From an uncultured Bacilli bacterium (GTDB lineage Bacteria; Bacillota_I; Bacilli_A; RF39; UBA660): a stretch of 64,000 nt of DNA. Of the stretch, positions 16,365 through 23,659 are shown piece by piece. The stretch's first letter is position 1, and every line of letters starts with the position of its first letter. The translations under genes were made by a program, and so were the position numbers. The notes beneath the pieces were generated by a model that saw nothing but the letters and a program-made list of their open reading frames with translations, was not told where the DNA came from and searched no databases. The stretch is from the NCBI GenBank assembly GCA_934155645.1, contig CAKPHC010000007.1:12022-76021 (forward strand), in the 5' to 3' direction.

Positions 16365-17786
16365 TCAGATACTTTTGGAAATACTATTGAAATAGTTTTC
16401 TACTACATCATAATCGCAATATTTAATATATTTATCTTCAACAGCCATATAATTATCTCTACCTTTTCCTGCTATTAAGATAATATCTCCACTTCTAGCA
16501 TGGTCTAATGCAAAGTTTATAGCTTCTTCTCTATCTATTATTACCTCATAACAACCCTTATTATCTTTTATCATTTCATTTATTATTTCTTGGGGATTTT
16601 CATATCTAGGGTCATCAGTAGTAAAAATAACTAAATCAGAATTATCTAAAACTACTTTTCCCATTTTATTACGTTTTTCTTTTTCTCTACCTCCAGCACT
16701 TCCAGTTATTGTAATAATTCTATTCTTTTTTATTTTGTTTAAATATTTAAGAATTGATAATAAACCATTAGGAGTATGGGCATAATCAAGTACTATTTTA
16801 TAAGGAGTATTAAAATCTAAAAACTCACATCTACCCTTAGGAATTGTTATGTTTTCTATACGAGGTAGAATATCTTCTATAGTAAAATCAAGAGACAACA
16901 TACAAAGTATTGCTGCCATTAAGTTATAAACATTAAATTCACCTATTAAAGGACTTGTTATATTATAAATATTATTTTTATAAGAAAAACTTATCTCCGT
17001 ACTATTCTCTTTTTCAGTTATTTCTTTAATACATAAATCAGCATTTATATTTTTTCCATAAGTAATTTTATTTTTAGTAATATTAGAAAAATCATTATAA
17101 TGTTCATCATCAATGTTAAGAATAGCTATTCCAGTATCTTTTATTTTTTTAAATAAAAGCTTCTTACTATTAATATAATTTTCCATACTTTTATGAACAT
17201 TTAAATGGTCTTCTGTAATATTAGTTAATATTCCTATATCAAAAAGAAATGAATCTAATCTTCCATGTAAAAGACTTTCACTAGAAGTCTCCATTGCAAC
17301 ATATTTTAAGTCTTCTTTGTTAAACAAATATAAATACTTATATATAATGTGACACTCAGGAGTTGTATTTGATATTTTATCATTAATTTTTTTACCCATT
17401 ACTCCATTAGTACCTATATAACCACATAAATCTTTACCTAATAAATCTCTTATTATAGTAGCAGTTGTTGTTTTACCGTCGGTCCCAGTAATACCTATTA
17501 GTTTAAGTTTAGTATCAGGATAATCATAAAACTTTCTAGATAAGGTTGCTAACTCTTTATTAGGATTAGATACTTTTATAAATGGTACTTTGTAATTACC
17601 AGTTTTTTTAACTATTAAAAAAGATGCACCATTAGATACTGCTTCATCAATAAAATCATGACGGTCACAACTAATTCCTTTAGTGCATACAAATAAATCT
17701 CCAGGATTAACTTCTTTAGAGTTAATCTTAATATCTTTTATTAAAGTATTGTATTTACAATCATAAAGTTCATTTATTTTTTTCAT
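16365..17786 (-). CDS. murE: UDP-MurNAc-dipeptide--diamino acid ligase MurE
   Basis: A 473-residue Mur ligase adding the third stem-peptide residue. The P-loop GITGTDGKTTTA is near residues 98-109; the central domain contains ETSSESLLHGRLD and ITNITEDHLNVH, and the C-terminal domain has LDYAHTPNG. The substrate-choice motif reads TDDPRYENP; the Arg in D-x-P-R is the form of meso-diaminopimelate-adding enzymes, whereas Lys enzymes have D-N-P-A. So mDAP-type peptidoglycan is likely. Ribosome site GGTGAT. The upstream neighbour is the DGR cassette, apparently an independent unit. Confidence 0.93.
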   Translation of the reverse strand: MKKINELYDCKYNTLIKDIKINSKEVNPGDLFVCTKGISCDRHDFIDEAVSNGASFLIVKKTGNYKVPFIKVSNPNKELATLSRKFYDYPDTKLKLIGITGTDGKTTTATIIRDLLGKDLCGYIGTNGVMGKKINDKISNTTPECHIIYKYLYLFNKEDLKYVAMETSSESLLHGRLDSFLFDIGILTNITEDHLNVHKSMENYINSKKLLFKKIKDTGIAILNIDDEHYNDFSNITKNKITYGKNINADLCIKEITEKENSTEISFSYKNNIYNITSPLIGEFNVYNLMAAILCMLSLDFTIEDILPRIENITIPKGRCEFLDFNTPYKIVLDYAHTPNGLLSILKYLNKIKKNRIITITGSAGGREKEKRNKMGKVVLDNSDLVIFTTDDPRYENPQEIINEMIKDNKGCYEVIIDREEAINFALDHARSGDIILIAGKGRDNYMAVEDKYIKYCDYDVVENYFNSISKSI

Positions 17787-17925
17787 TATATCACCACTAT
17801 ATTATAAGTAATTAACCTATAGAGGTGATTTATAGTTAATTATAATTGTAAACAAAATCTTTTAATTCTTCACTAATCATTACTCTATATTTAGTTCTTT
17901 TATCTTATTCATTAGAAAAAATTAT
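17787..17925 (-). other. Intergenic murE leader with a short ORF remnant
   Basis: No complete gene. Minus-strand codons at 17836-17904 read as 22 coding-like residues ending in a stop (core RTKYRVMISEELKDF), with a stop just before and no start, like the C-terminal end of a decayed gene. A TATAAT about 15 bases before the murE ribosome site is a plausible murE -10. Confidence 0.35.
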
Positions 17926-17975
17926 AAAAAAAACAAACGCCCTTTCGATAATATTTACCTACTAACACGCTTGTT
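17926..17975 (-). terminator. Probable terminator of the DGR template RNA
   Basis: Minus strand AACAAGCG (17968-17975) can pair with CGTTTGTT (17932-17939) through one G-U pair, loop of about 28 bases, then a run of T. It is placed downstream of the template repeat and upstream of murE. Confidence 0.5.
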
Positions 17976-18084
17976 CTCAGTTACTTCTATTTAGCATTAC
18001 TGCTAGGAAAATACTTGTTTCTTCAAGAATCGTTTTACCATAACTTACGTTATAAATTCATCCACAATCTGAAGAAATTCCAGA

Positions 18085-18178
18085 GGCGCACACCCAACTC
18101 GTTGTCCACGTTGTCGTTGTTCACGTTACCATTGTCGTTCACGTTCCACACGTTAGCGTTAGAGTCAGAGTTGTCGGG
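18085..18178 (-). repeat. DGR template repeat (TR)
   Basis: A 94-bp non-coding segment, about 53 % G+C in very AT-rich surroundings, that on the minus strand reads as a chain of AAC and GAC codons with no start. It aligns over its full length to the end of the variable gene with one 3-base gap. In the central 69 columns 15 of 25 template A are changed in the target while only 1 of 44 other bases is. The 3' end GGTGTGCGCC corresponds to GGCGTGCGCC in the target, the place of the initiation-of-homing signal, with a cluster of non-A differences just before it, as in IMH/IMH* pairs. Confidence 0.93.
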
Positions 18179-18235
18179 CCTATTGTAGCATTTCCCTATA
18201 TATATAAATTTTATATATACCATAGTTTTGGAAGG

Positions 18236-18261
18236 CCAGTTGCAAAGGGTTTTGCAACTGG
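18236..18261. repeat. 11-bp perfect hairpin between VR and TR
   Basis: CCAGTTGCAAA and TTTGCAACTGG flank a 4-base centre. It lies 25 bp after the target gene's stop and 110 bp past the variable repeat. DGR target sites of the Bordetella phage type need a DNA hairpin with a 4-base loop just after the variable repeat, so this is a candidate; the larger distance is atypical. No T run follows on the minus strand, so a plain terminator is less likely. Confidence 0.6.
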
Positions 18262-18286
18262 ATTTATTAGATTTTAGATAAATGTT

Positions 18287-19930
18287 TTAGTTAACTTTTA
18301 TAACGTACGGATTATTAAGAGTTCCATCACCACTTGTAATTTCTGCAGTAGATTTCAGATTGATGGTCGGGCGCACGCCATTCCTGATGTCCACGTAGTC
18401 GATGTCCACGCGACCCCCGGCCACGTTCCACACGATAGCGTCAGAGGCAGAGCGGTAGGGCGACATTGTCCAGGAAGGACTTCCATTTACTAGATAATAA
18501 CTTTTATTCTCTATACCATATACTCCACCCGCATATGCTACTTCATCTGCTGTTATTAACCCTATTGGATATGTTAATGCTTTATTACCTTTTGTTGAAG
18601 TTGCTGTTGTATATAAATCATTACTTTGTGGACATTTAAATTGTGGTGTTTTATTTAAATAAAGTCTATAATCAGCACCATAAATAGTAAGACCATCAAC
18701 GCCATCACCACCACTTCTATCTCCACAAAATCCTATATCTACTAAATATGATGAATAAGTACTTAAATTTGCACTATACCATGTATCTATTGTTGTTTTT
18801 ATTGCACTTGAATTGGTATTTTTATGAGTTTCAGCATATGTCGATGCACCTGTTGTTCCATACATATACCCTACATATGTAGCATCATTAGAGTTAGTAT
18901 TAAACGCACTATTACCTATTGAATCTTGTTTGATTAATCTTATACTTCCATCTTCATTTATTCTTACTATTCGCCACAAAATTTCTTTTTTTCCCCATGT
19001 AGCGTATTCATTTGTATATGTTGTGCCTTCAAATTGAGAACACTTTTCACCATTTACATCTCCTGAAATAATTGCACCTACACCATTTCTAGCAAGACAA
19101 ACCTTTGATTCCTTACATTGACTCTCATTTGTCGTTGGATATTCACCTGCACCATTAACATAGACAACCTCATTTCCATTATAAGTACATACATTTACTT
19201 TTCCAAATGATACATAGTTATTCTCCACTGCTCCTCTAAAGTAATATGTTGTTTTATTATCTTCGGTATTTGTACTTGTATAATATAGTCCTTTTCCATT
19301 TGTATCACTACTTATTTGTGAAAAATCTATATTTGTATCAGGCTGTGCTGTATTATCTTTTAATATTGCTGCTGATAATCTTGTTGTTTTTATTATAGGG
19401 TTTTCTGGTGTCACGGTTTCGCTCATATCTTGTACATAATTAATATCAATGGTTAAAGTATTATCTGTTAAGGCTGGTTGAGTTGTTACATTAGAATCAT
19501 AACTAATTGTTACGTTAAATGTAGAGGTTTGAGATTTTGCTAATTTGTCTCCTTTTTTTATTCCAGTTATTTCAAATTTAATAGCATCGCTTCCAGTTTC
19601 ACTTGCTGTTATATCATTTATTATTGCATCTAATGTTCCTTGATTTGCTACTGTTATTTTGTAAACTATCTTATCCCCTGGACTTATTAAGTCAACATCA
19701 AAAGTAGCACTTGTACCTTCTGCTGTTGGAGCACTTGTTATTGTTACTCCACTTGTTTTAGATACTTCCTCAATTTTTGTAAATACTACTTTCCAAGTTG
19801 ATGTAATATTTGCTGTACCATTAATAGTTAGATTCGTTGCAAAAGCTGCATATCCTATTGCCATTACACATATTAAACAGCACATTGTTATCATAATTAT
19901 TTTCTTACTCTTCATATACTTTTCTTCCAT
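18287..19930 (-). CDS. DGR-diversified surface protein: TasA-like N-terminus plus C-type-lectin-like variable domain
   Basis: A 547-residue exported protein. Residues about 8-28 form the signal helix ending IGYAAF, then TNLTINGTANITSTW; a camelysin-like sandwich with SPGDKIVY and VANQGTLDA runs to about 185. A Thr/Asn-rich middle with paired Cys follows, then a WRIVRINEDGSIRLIKQD-type domain (about 320-535) ending GVRPTINL, as in formylglycine-enzyme-like DGR targets. The variable repeat encodes residues 491-520; positions 493, 495, 497, 499, 504, 505, 507, 509, 510, 512 and 515 sit on template adenines. Start ATG 19930 has GGAG at 6 bases; ATG 19915 is an alternative. Binding partner unknown. 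Confidence 0.88.
   Translation of the reverse strand: MEEKYMKSKKIIMITMCCLICVMAIGYAAFATNLTINGTANITSTWKVVFTKIEEVSKTSGVTITSAPTAEGTSATFDVDLISPGDKIVYKITVANQGTLDAIINDITASETGSDAIKFEITGIKKGDKLAKSQTSTFNVTISYDSNVTTQPALTDNTLTIDINYVQDMSETVTPENPIIKTTRLSAAILKDNTAQPDTNIDFSQISSDTNGKGLYYTSTNTEDNKTTYYFRGAVENNYVSFGKVNVCTYNGNEVVYVNGAGEYPTTNESQCKESKVCLARNGVGAIISGDVNGEKCSQFEGTTYTNEYATWGKKEILWRIVRINEDGSIRLIKQDSIGNSAFNTNSNDATYVGYMYGTTGASTYAETHKNTNSSAIKTTIDTWYSANLSTYSSYLVDIGFCGDRSGGDGVDGLTIYGADYRLYLNKTPQFKCPQSNDLYTTATSTKGNKALTYPIGLITADEVAYAGGVYGIENKSYYLVNGSPSWTMSPYRSASDAIVWNVAGGRVDIDYVDIRNGVRPTINLKSTAEITSGDGTLNNPYVIKVN
18370..18460 (-). repeat. DGR variable repeat (VR) in the target gene
   Basis: A 91-bp segment ending 81 bp before the stop codon, homologous to the template repeat at 18085-18178 and in the same orientation. 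Codon pairs template to target include AAC to CGC, ATC, GAC, GCC and TAC, changing first and second positions only, while GTG, TGG, TCT and GCT codons are kept. The invariant frame keeps the hydrophobic core of the fold. Confidence 0.93.
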
Positions 19931-19962
19931 TTCCTTCTCCGTATTTTATTTTATCTATACTC

Positions 19963-19992
19963 ATTATACCCCCCCCCCTAGGAGTTTTGCAA
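19963..19992 (-). promoter_or_regulatory. Promoter of the DGR target gene with a G10 tract in the spacer
   Basis: Minus strand TTGCAA (19987-19992), 18-bp spacer, TATAAT (19963-19968). The spacer consists of AACTCCTA followed by ten G abutting the -10. Gain or loss of one G would move the spacer to 17 or 19 bp and change promoter strength, the known mechanism of slipped-strand phase variation. Confidence 0.78.
19969..19978 (-). repeat. Homopolymeric G10 tract
   Basis: Ten consecutive C on the plus strand, the longest G/C homopolymer I saw in this AT-rich window. It lies exactly between -35 and -10 of the DGR target promoter. Confidence 0.95.
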
Positions 19993-20070
19993 GCATAAAT
20001 TTTTTTCACTATTATATATAACCCATTATAATCTATAATTATGGAGAATTTTGTTGGTAAATTTTGCCAT

Positions 20071-20096
20071 AAAAAAAACAATATCAATTGATATTG
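20071..20096 (-). terminator. Intrinsic terminator after the 20084-20941 gene
   Basis: An 18-bp perfect palindrome CAATATCAATTGATATTG (20079-20096) followed by eight T on the minus strand. The stem contains the stop codon of the membrane-protein gene. Confidence 0.88.
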
Positions 20097-20941
20097 CCTT
20101 TGCTTAAAAACTTTTTCATAGCTTTGTAATAGACTATTTCAATAATTCCTATTACTAGAGTAATTACTCCTGCTTTACTAAAGATAACTGAAATATCTTT
20201 AGCAATGAAATCTGTAAATGCTTGTGGATAATTAGTAATTGTTATCATATTACCAAGGGCATATCCTAGTGCGGTAAATATAGCTCCTGATATTGCAGTT
20301 GGTATTCCTATCCATATAGCAAATTTATAGGTTGACCAATTTATAAGAGCGATTATTACAATTATTACTATTAGTATTACTAGGGTAACTATTTTAATTG
20401 TATCACTAAAGATAGTCCTTATTACTTTGATGTTGTTTAGTGCTTCAGTAGTCATATTGTCTTCAATATCAATATTAGCAATTGCTTCTTTTGCTACTTT
20501 ATCTACTTCATTTAGAATACCTTCTTTTTGTTCTTTACTTAGAGTGTATCCCATTTCATTAGCAACGATATCTAAGTTTTTTTCTACAATATTGACTATT
20601 TCAGTGCTTGTTATTTTTTTTATTTCATTACCATATAAAATATTTTCTACTACACTTCCTGAATATTCTCCTAGTAATTCTTTAAATTCTTTTGAATTAA
20701 CTACTCCATCGATTATTCCTCTATCAATATTATTATCATCTGCGATAGAATATAAAGAATCTGATAAGTCATCTCCTAGCATTTCATTAATATTTGAGTA
20801 TTCTACTAGTTCTTTTACATTTTCTTTAGTAAGTACTTTAGTTGATATTGTTAATACTAAGTAAAGTACTATTCCTAGAAATAAGGTTATTGATAAAATG
20901 AAACTTAATACTTTTGATATAATATTCCATACTTTTTTCAT
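20084..20941 (-). CDS. Uncharacterised membrane protein
   Basis: I do not recognise a named family. The 285-residue protein has an N-terminal membrane helix (about 10-32), a soluble acidic, mostly alpha-helical domain of about 140 residues outside or between membranes, and three C-terminal membrane helices (about 183-203, 210-230, 250-272). Its ATG overlaps the plsC stop by one base (TAATG), so the two genes are translationally coupled and may share a role in the membrane. No catalytic motif is visible. Confidence 0.75.
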   Translation of the reverse strand: MKKVWNIISKVLSFILSITLFLGIVLYLVLTISTKVLTKENVKELVEYSNINEMLGDDLSDSLYSIADDNNIDRGIIDGVVNSKEFKELLGEYSGSVVENILYGNEIKKITSTEIVNIVEKNLDIVANEMGYTLSKEQKEGILNEVDKVAKEAIANIDIEDNMTTEALNNIKVIRTIFSDTIKIVTLVILIVIIVIIALINWSTYKFAIWIGIPTAISGAIFTALGYALGNMITITNYPQAFTDFIAKDISVIFSKAGVITLVIGIIEIVYYKAMKKFLSKGNIN

Positions 20942-21537
20942 TACTTTTCACCTCTATTTTTTATAATTAATTCTTTTACTTTTTCCATTAATTCATTATT
21001 TGCTGTTGTTAAATCATCTGTTTTAATTTTATATGGTTCTCCAAAACATATAGTTATACTGTTTTTCTTAAATAATTTATATTTACCAGTTATGGAGAAA
21101 GGTACTATAGTACTGTTGGTTTTAGTTGCCATAGAAACAGCTCCATATTTAAATGGCATAATTATATCTTTAGTTTTATTAAATGTTCCTTCTGGAAATA
21201 TTCCAATTAATTCATCTTTGTTTAAAACTTCTATAGCTTTTTCTAAAGCATTATGGTCTTTAGTCCTTCTATTTACAGGAATACACGCCATGGCTTTAAA
21301 GAAATATTTACCTAGTCCTTTAAACAATTCATCTTTAGCAAGAAAGTGAATTGTTCTTTTAGTAGTACAAAATAATAATGGTATATCCATAATATTAGTA
21401 TGATTACCACATATTACTACTCTTCCTTTTTTAGGAATATTTTCTTTACCTAGAATTCTTGGCCTATAAAATATTAGAAATAAATATTTAGTAATTGGTC
21501 TTAATATTCGATATAAAATATTATGTTCTTTTTTCAT
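20941..21537 (-). CDS. plsC: 1-acyl-glycerol-3-phosphate acyltransferase
   Basis: A 198-residue PlsC-family enzyme making phosphatidic acid from lysophosphatidic acid at the membrane. The catalytic H-x4-D motif is in GNHTNIMDIP (about 45-54), the acyl-acceptor loop FPEGTFNKT is near 115-123, and a third block VPFSITGKY is near 145. One N-terminal hydrophobic helix anchors it. Length is near the lower end for the family. Ribosome site AGGAG. Confidence 0.88.
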   Translation of the reverse strand: MKKEHNILYRILRPITKYLFLIFYRPRILGKENIPKKGRVVICGNHTNIMDIPLLFCTTKRTIHFLAKDELFKGLGKYFFKAMACIPVNRRTKDHNALEKAIEVLNKDELIGIFPEGTFNKTKDIIMPFKYGAVSMATKTNSTIVPFSITGKYKLFKKNSITICFGEPYKIKTDDLTTANNELMEKVKELIIKNRGEK

Positions 21538-21578
21538 ATTCAGTCTCCTAATAATAATATAATAACACTTAAATGTTC

Positions 21579-21601
21579 AAAAAAAAAGACCTTGCGGTCT
21601 T
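21579..21601 (-). terminator. Intrinsic terminator after the Ig-like surface protein
   Basis: Stem AAGACC / GGTCTT with loop GCAA and nine T on the minus strand, starting at the stop codon. Confidence 0.9.
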
Positions 21602-23561
21602 AATTCCAATTATAGCTATATTCTACAACTGTTTCATTACCTTTTAGGTCTTTTATTGTAACGCTTCCTTGTTGTTCTTCAGTTGGTTCTGCTACACCTC
21701 TATTAATTATTTTTGTAAGAGTTGTTTTATCTTCTGATAATGCCCAACCTTCAACTGCTTGGATTTCTTCATCTGCAATTACTGTAATAATTACTGAAGT
21801 TTTATCATCATTTTCATCTTTTAAGTAAGTAATAGATGCATTTGCAACTGGTGCAGTTTTATCAATTGAATCGATAATGATTGTTGCTGCATAATGTTTA
21901 GATTCAGTTAAGAATTCAACTAGTTCGTATTCTACATTTTCACTATAGTTTTTGTAGTATACAAATTTGTTTTCATCTGATAATGTTTCATCTAATGCCC
22001 AACCTTCCGGAATATCTTTTACTTCTTCTAGAGTTGTTACATATGCAGTTACTTCTTGAGTTACAGCATCTTGTTTATATTCTACAAATAATTCATCTAA
22101 TTCAATGTCAATATTTATTTCAATTATACCTGTGTTGTTATCACTGTCAGTATAAGATACTTCATATTTACCATTTGTACTATATATTTTTTCATATTTA
22201 TATAGTTCGTTTTCTATTATTTCTTTCCAACCTTCTTCATCAAGAGTTAATTGTTTTAATGAAGTAATTGTTGCTTTTACTTTATTTGCTACTAGGTTTT
22301 CTAGTGTTAGGCTTGGATTATAAGTAACTTTATTTCCAATATAATTTAAATCTATTGTTACATTAACTTTATTACCTGCAAGGTCTGATACTTGTAATTC
22401 TTCATAAGTATTACTTGTATATTCTCTAGTTAGAGTTAATCCATCTTCTGATAATGTCCATCCTTGTAGTTCTTGTAATTTTTCATTAGAAGTAATAGTA
22501 ACTGTTACTTTTTCAACTAATTCTGTTCCATCAGCAGAATATTCTACATTTATTATTGGTGCTGTTCTATCGATTGTGAAAGTAACTATTGTTTTATTTC
22601 CTGCTTTATCTGTTGCAGTAATAACATAAATTCCTTCTTCTGATAAAACTGTTTCATCATTAACGAAACTTATTTCTTCACCATTTCGTGTTACAACTAT
22701 TGTATCTAAGTTAACATCTTCGATTAGAACTGTATCACCATCTGGGTAATATTCTCCATCTCTTGGTCCATTTATTACGGGAGCAGTCTTATCAATAGTA
22801 AATGTTACTTGAATTGCTTTAGCTTCTTCACTATCTTCTACCACTATTAATGTATAAGTTCCTTCTTCTGTAATAGCTTCTCCATTATATTCTTGTCCAT
22901 TTAATAACATTGTATATGGTCCAAATTCAATAATTTCTGGTGTTACATCAGTATTGAAGTATTGTCCATCAACAATATTATTAATTACTGGTTCTTTAGT
23001 ATCTACTATTTTAATTTTAACTTCTTTAGACTCTACTCTACCATCACTAAATGTAAATGTATAAGTAATAGTAAATTCTCCTAAAGTTTCAGTAAAGAAT
23101 TCATCTACTTCTGCTATTTCGTTCATATATTCAAATACGATTTTTTTAGTTGCAGTTATTTTATTACCATTATCATCTGTAGTTGCATCTGGTAAGTTGA
23201 ATTCACTACCTAATTCTACTTCACTAGGTAAGTCTTTTAAATCTGACCAGATATCCACTTCTTCTTTTACTGGTGTTACACTCGGTGTTGTTGGATTATT
23301 ATTTACTGGTGGTTTTACTTCTTCTTCTTCTGTTGGTTTCTTATCATCATCTGGTTTTACAACAGGTTCTTCATTTTTCTTATCATCGTCTTTTGGTTTA
23401 TTATCTAAACTTCTTACGTATGCAAAACCTCCAATTAAGATAGCTAATATTAATATGATAATAAGTATTTTTTTCTTATCGTCAGAATCTTCATAATCAC
23501 TATCTTTTATTATGTCTTGTTCTTTGACTATTTTTGTCTTCTTATTTTTTTCTTTCTCCAT
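21600..23561 (-). CDS. Membrane-anchored surface protein with repeated Ig-like domains
   Basis: A 653-residue protein with a charged cytoplasmic N-terminus, one membrane helix (about 33-50), and a Lys/Glu/Pro-rich linker up to about residue 105. Six or so Ig-like repeats follow, several with the IDKTAPVI..TVTFTID boundary and GWTLSEDGLTLT / GWALSEDKTTLT motifs. Such modules make extended stalks; no enzymatic domain is seen. Start at 23561 (MEKEKNKK) is preceded by GAGGGGG; an ATG 15 codons upstream has no ribosome site. Single-gene unit with strong terminator. Binding partner unknown. Confidence 0.7.
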   Translation of the reverse strand: MEKEKNKKTKIVKEQDIIKDSDYEDSDDKKKILIIILILAILIGGFAYVRSLDNKPKDDDKKNEEPVVKPDDDKKPTEEEEVKPPVNNNPTTPSVTPVKEEVDIWSDLKDLPSEVELGSEFNLPDATTDDNGNKITATKKIVFEYMNEIAEVDEFFTETLGEFTITYTFTFSDGRVESKEVKIKIVDTKEPVINNIVDGQYFNTDVTPEIIEFGPYTMLLNGQEYNGEAITEEGTYTLIVVEDSEEAKAIQVTFTIDKTAPVINGPRDGEYYPDGDTVLIEDVNLDTIVVTRNGEEISFVNDETVLSEEGIYVITATDKAGNKTIVTFTIDRTAPIINVEYSADGTELVEKVTVTITSNEKLQELQGWTLSEDGLTLTREYTSNTYEELQVSDLAGNKVNVTIDLNYIGNKVTYNPSLTLENLVANKVKATITSLKQLTLDEEGWKEIIENELYKYEKIYSTNGKYEVSYTDSDNNTGIIEINIDIELDELFVEYKQDAVTQEVTAYVTTLEEVKDIPEGWALDETLSDENKFVYYKNYSENVEYELVEFLTESKHYAATIIIDSIDKTAPVANASITYLKDENDDKTSVIITVIADEEIQAVEGWALSEDKTTLTKIINRGVAEPTEEQQGSVTIKDLKGNETVVEYSYNWN

Positions 23562-23659
23562 AGTATTTCCCCCTCTACTATACATACTGTAATTTAATTC
23601 TAGCAAAGGTCTTAATTTAAAGTCAATATTCTTTACATAAAGTTTACAAAAAATAGTAG

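Larger units (their letters stand above)
17926..18200 (-). ncRNA. Putative DGR template RNA
   Basis: The 500 bp between murE and the variable protein have no gene but contain the template repeat in the same orientation as the target gene, a terminator-like hairpin 110 bp downstream, and AT-rich promoter-like sequence (TATATAAAAT) just upstream. Known DGR reverse transcriptases copy such a transcript with flanks on both sides of the repeat. The 5' end is a guess; there could instead be read-through from the target gene. Confidence 0.45.
17926..19992 (-). mobile_element. Diversity-generating retroelement cassette without reverse transcriptase
   Basis: Layout on the minus strand: phase-variable-type promoter, target gene with the variable repeat at its 3' end, hairpin, template repeat, terminator. 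This is the normal DGR order, but where a reverse transcriptase gene would follow there is murE. No protein in the window carries reverse-transcriptase motifs or resembles Avd. The enzyme must come from another locus, or the cassette is a frozen remnant. Confidence 0.85.

Noticed and set aside
17787..18084. T-box or other riboswitch leader of murE
   Set aside because: No T-box core or known aptamer pattern; the hairpin present is better explained as the end of the template RNA.
18085..18460. Simple tandem duplication of the gene end as explanation of the repeat pair
   Set aside because: Neutral decay would change all bases; here the differences in the core fall almost only on adenines of the non-coding copy, and the coding copy keeps an open frame.
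19905..19964. Short ORF starting MSIDKIKYGEG upstream of and overlapping the DGR target start
   Set aside because: Its ATG overlaps the -10 TATAAT of the promoter, so it cannot be on the main transcript; it ends inside the real gene in another frame.
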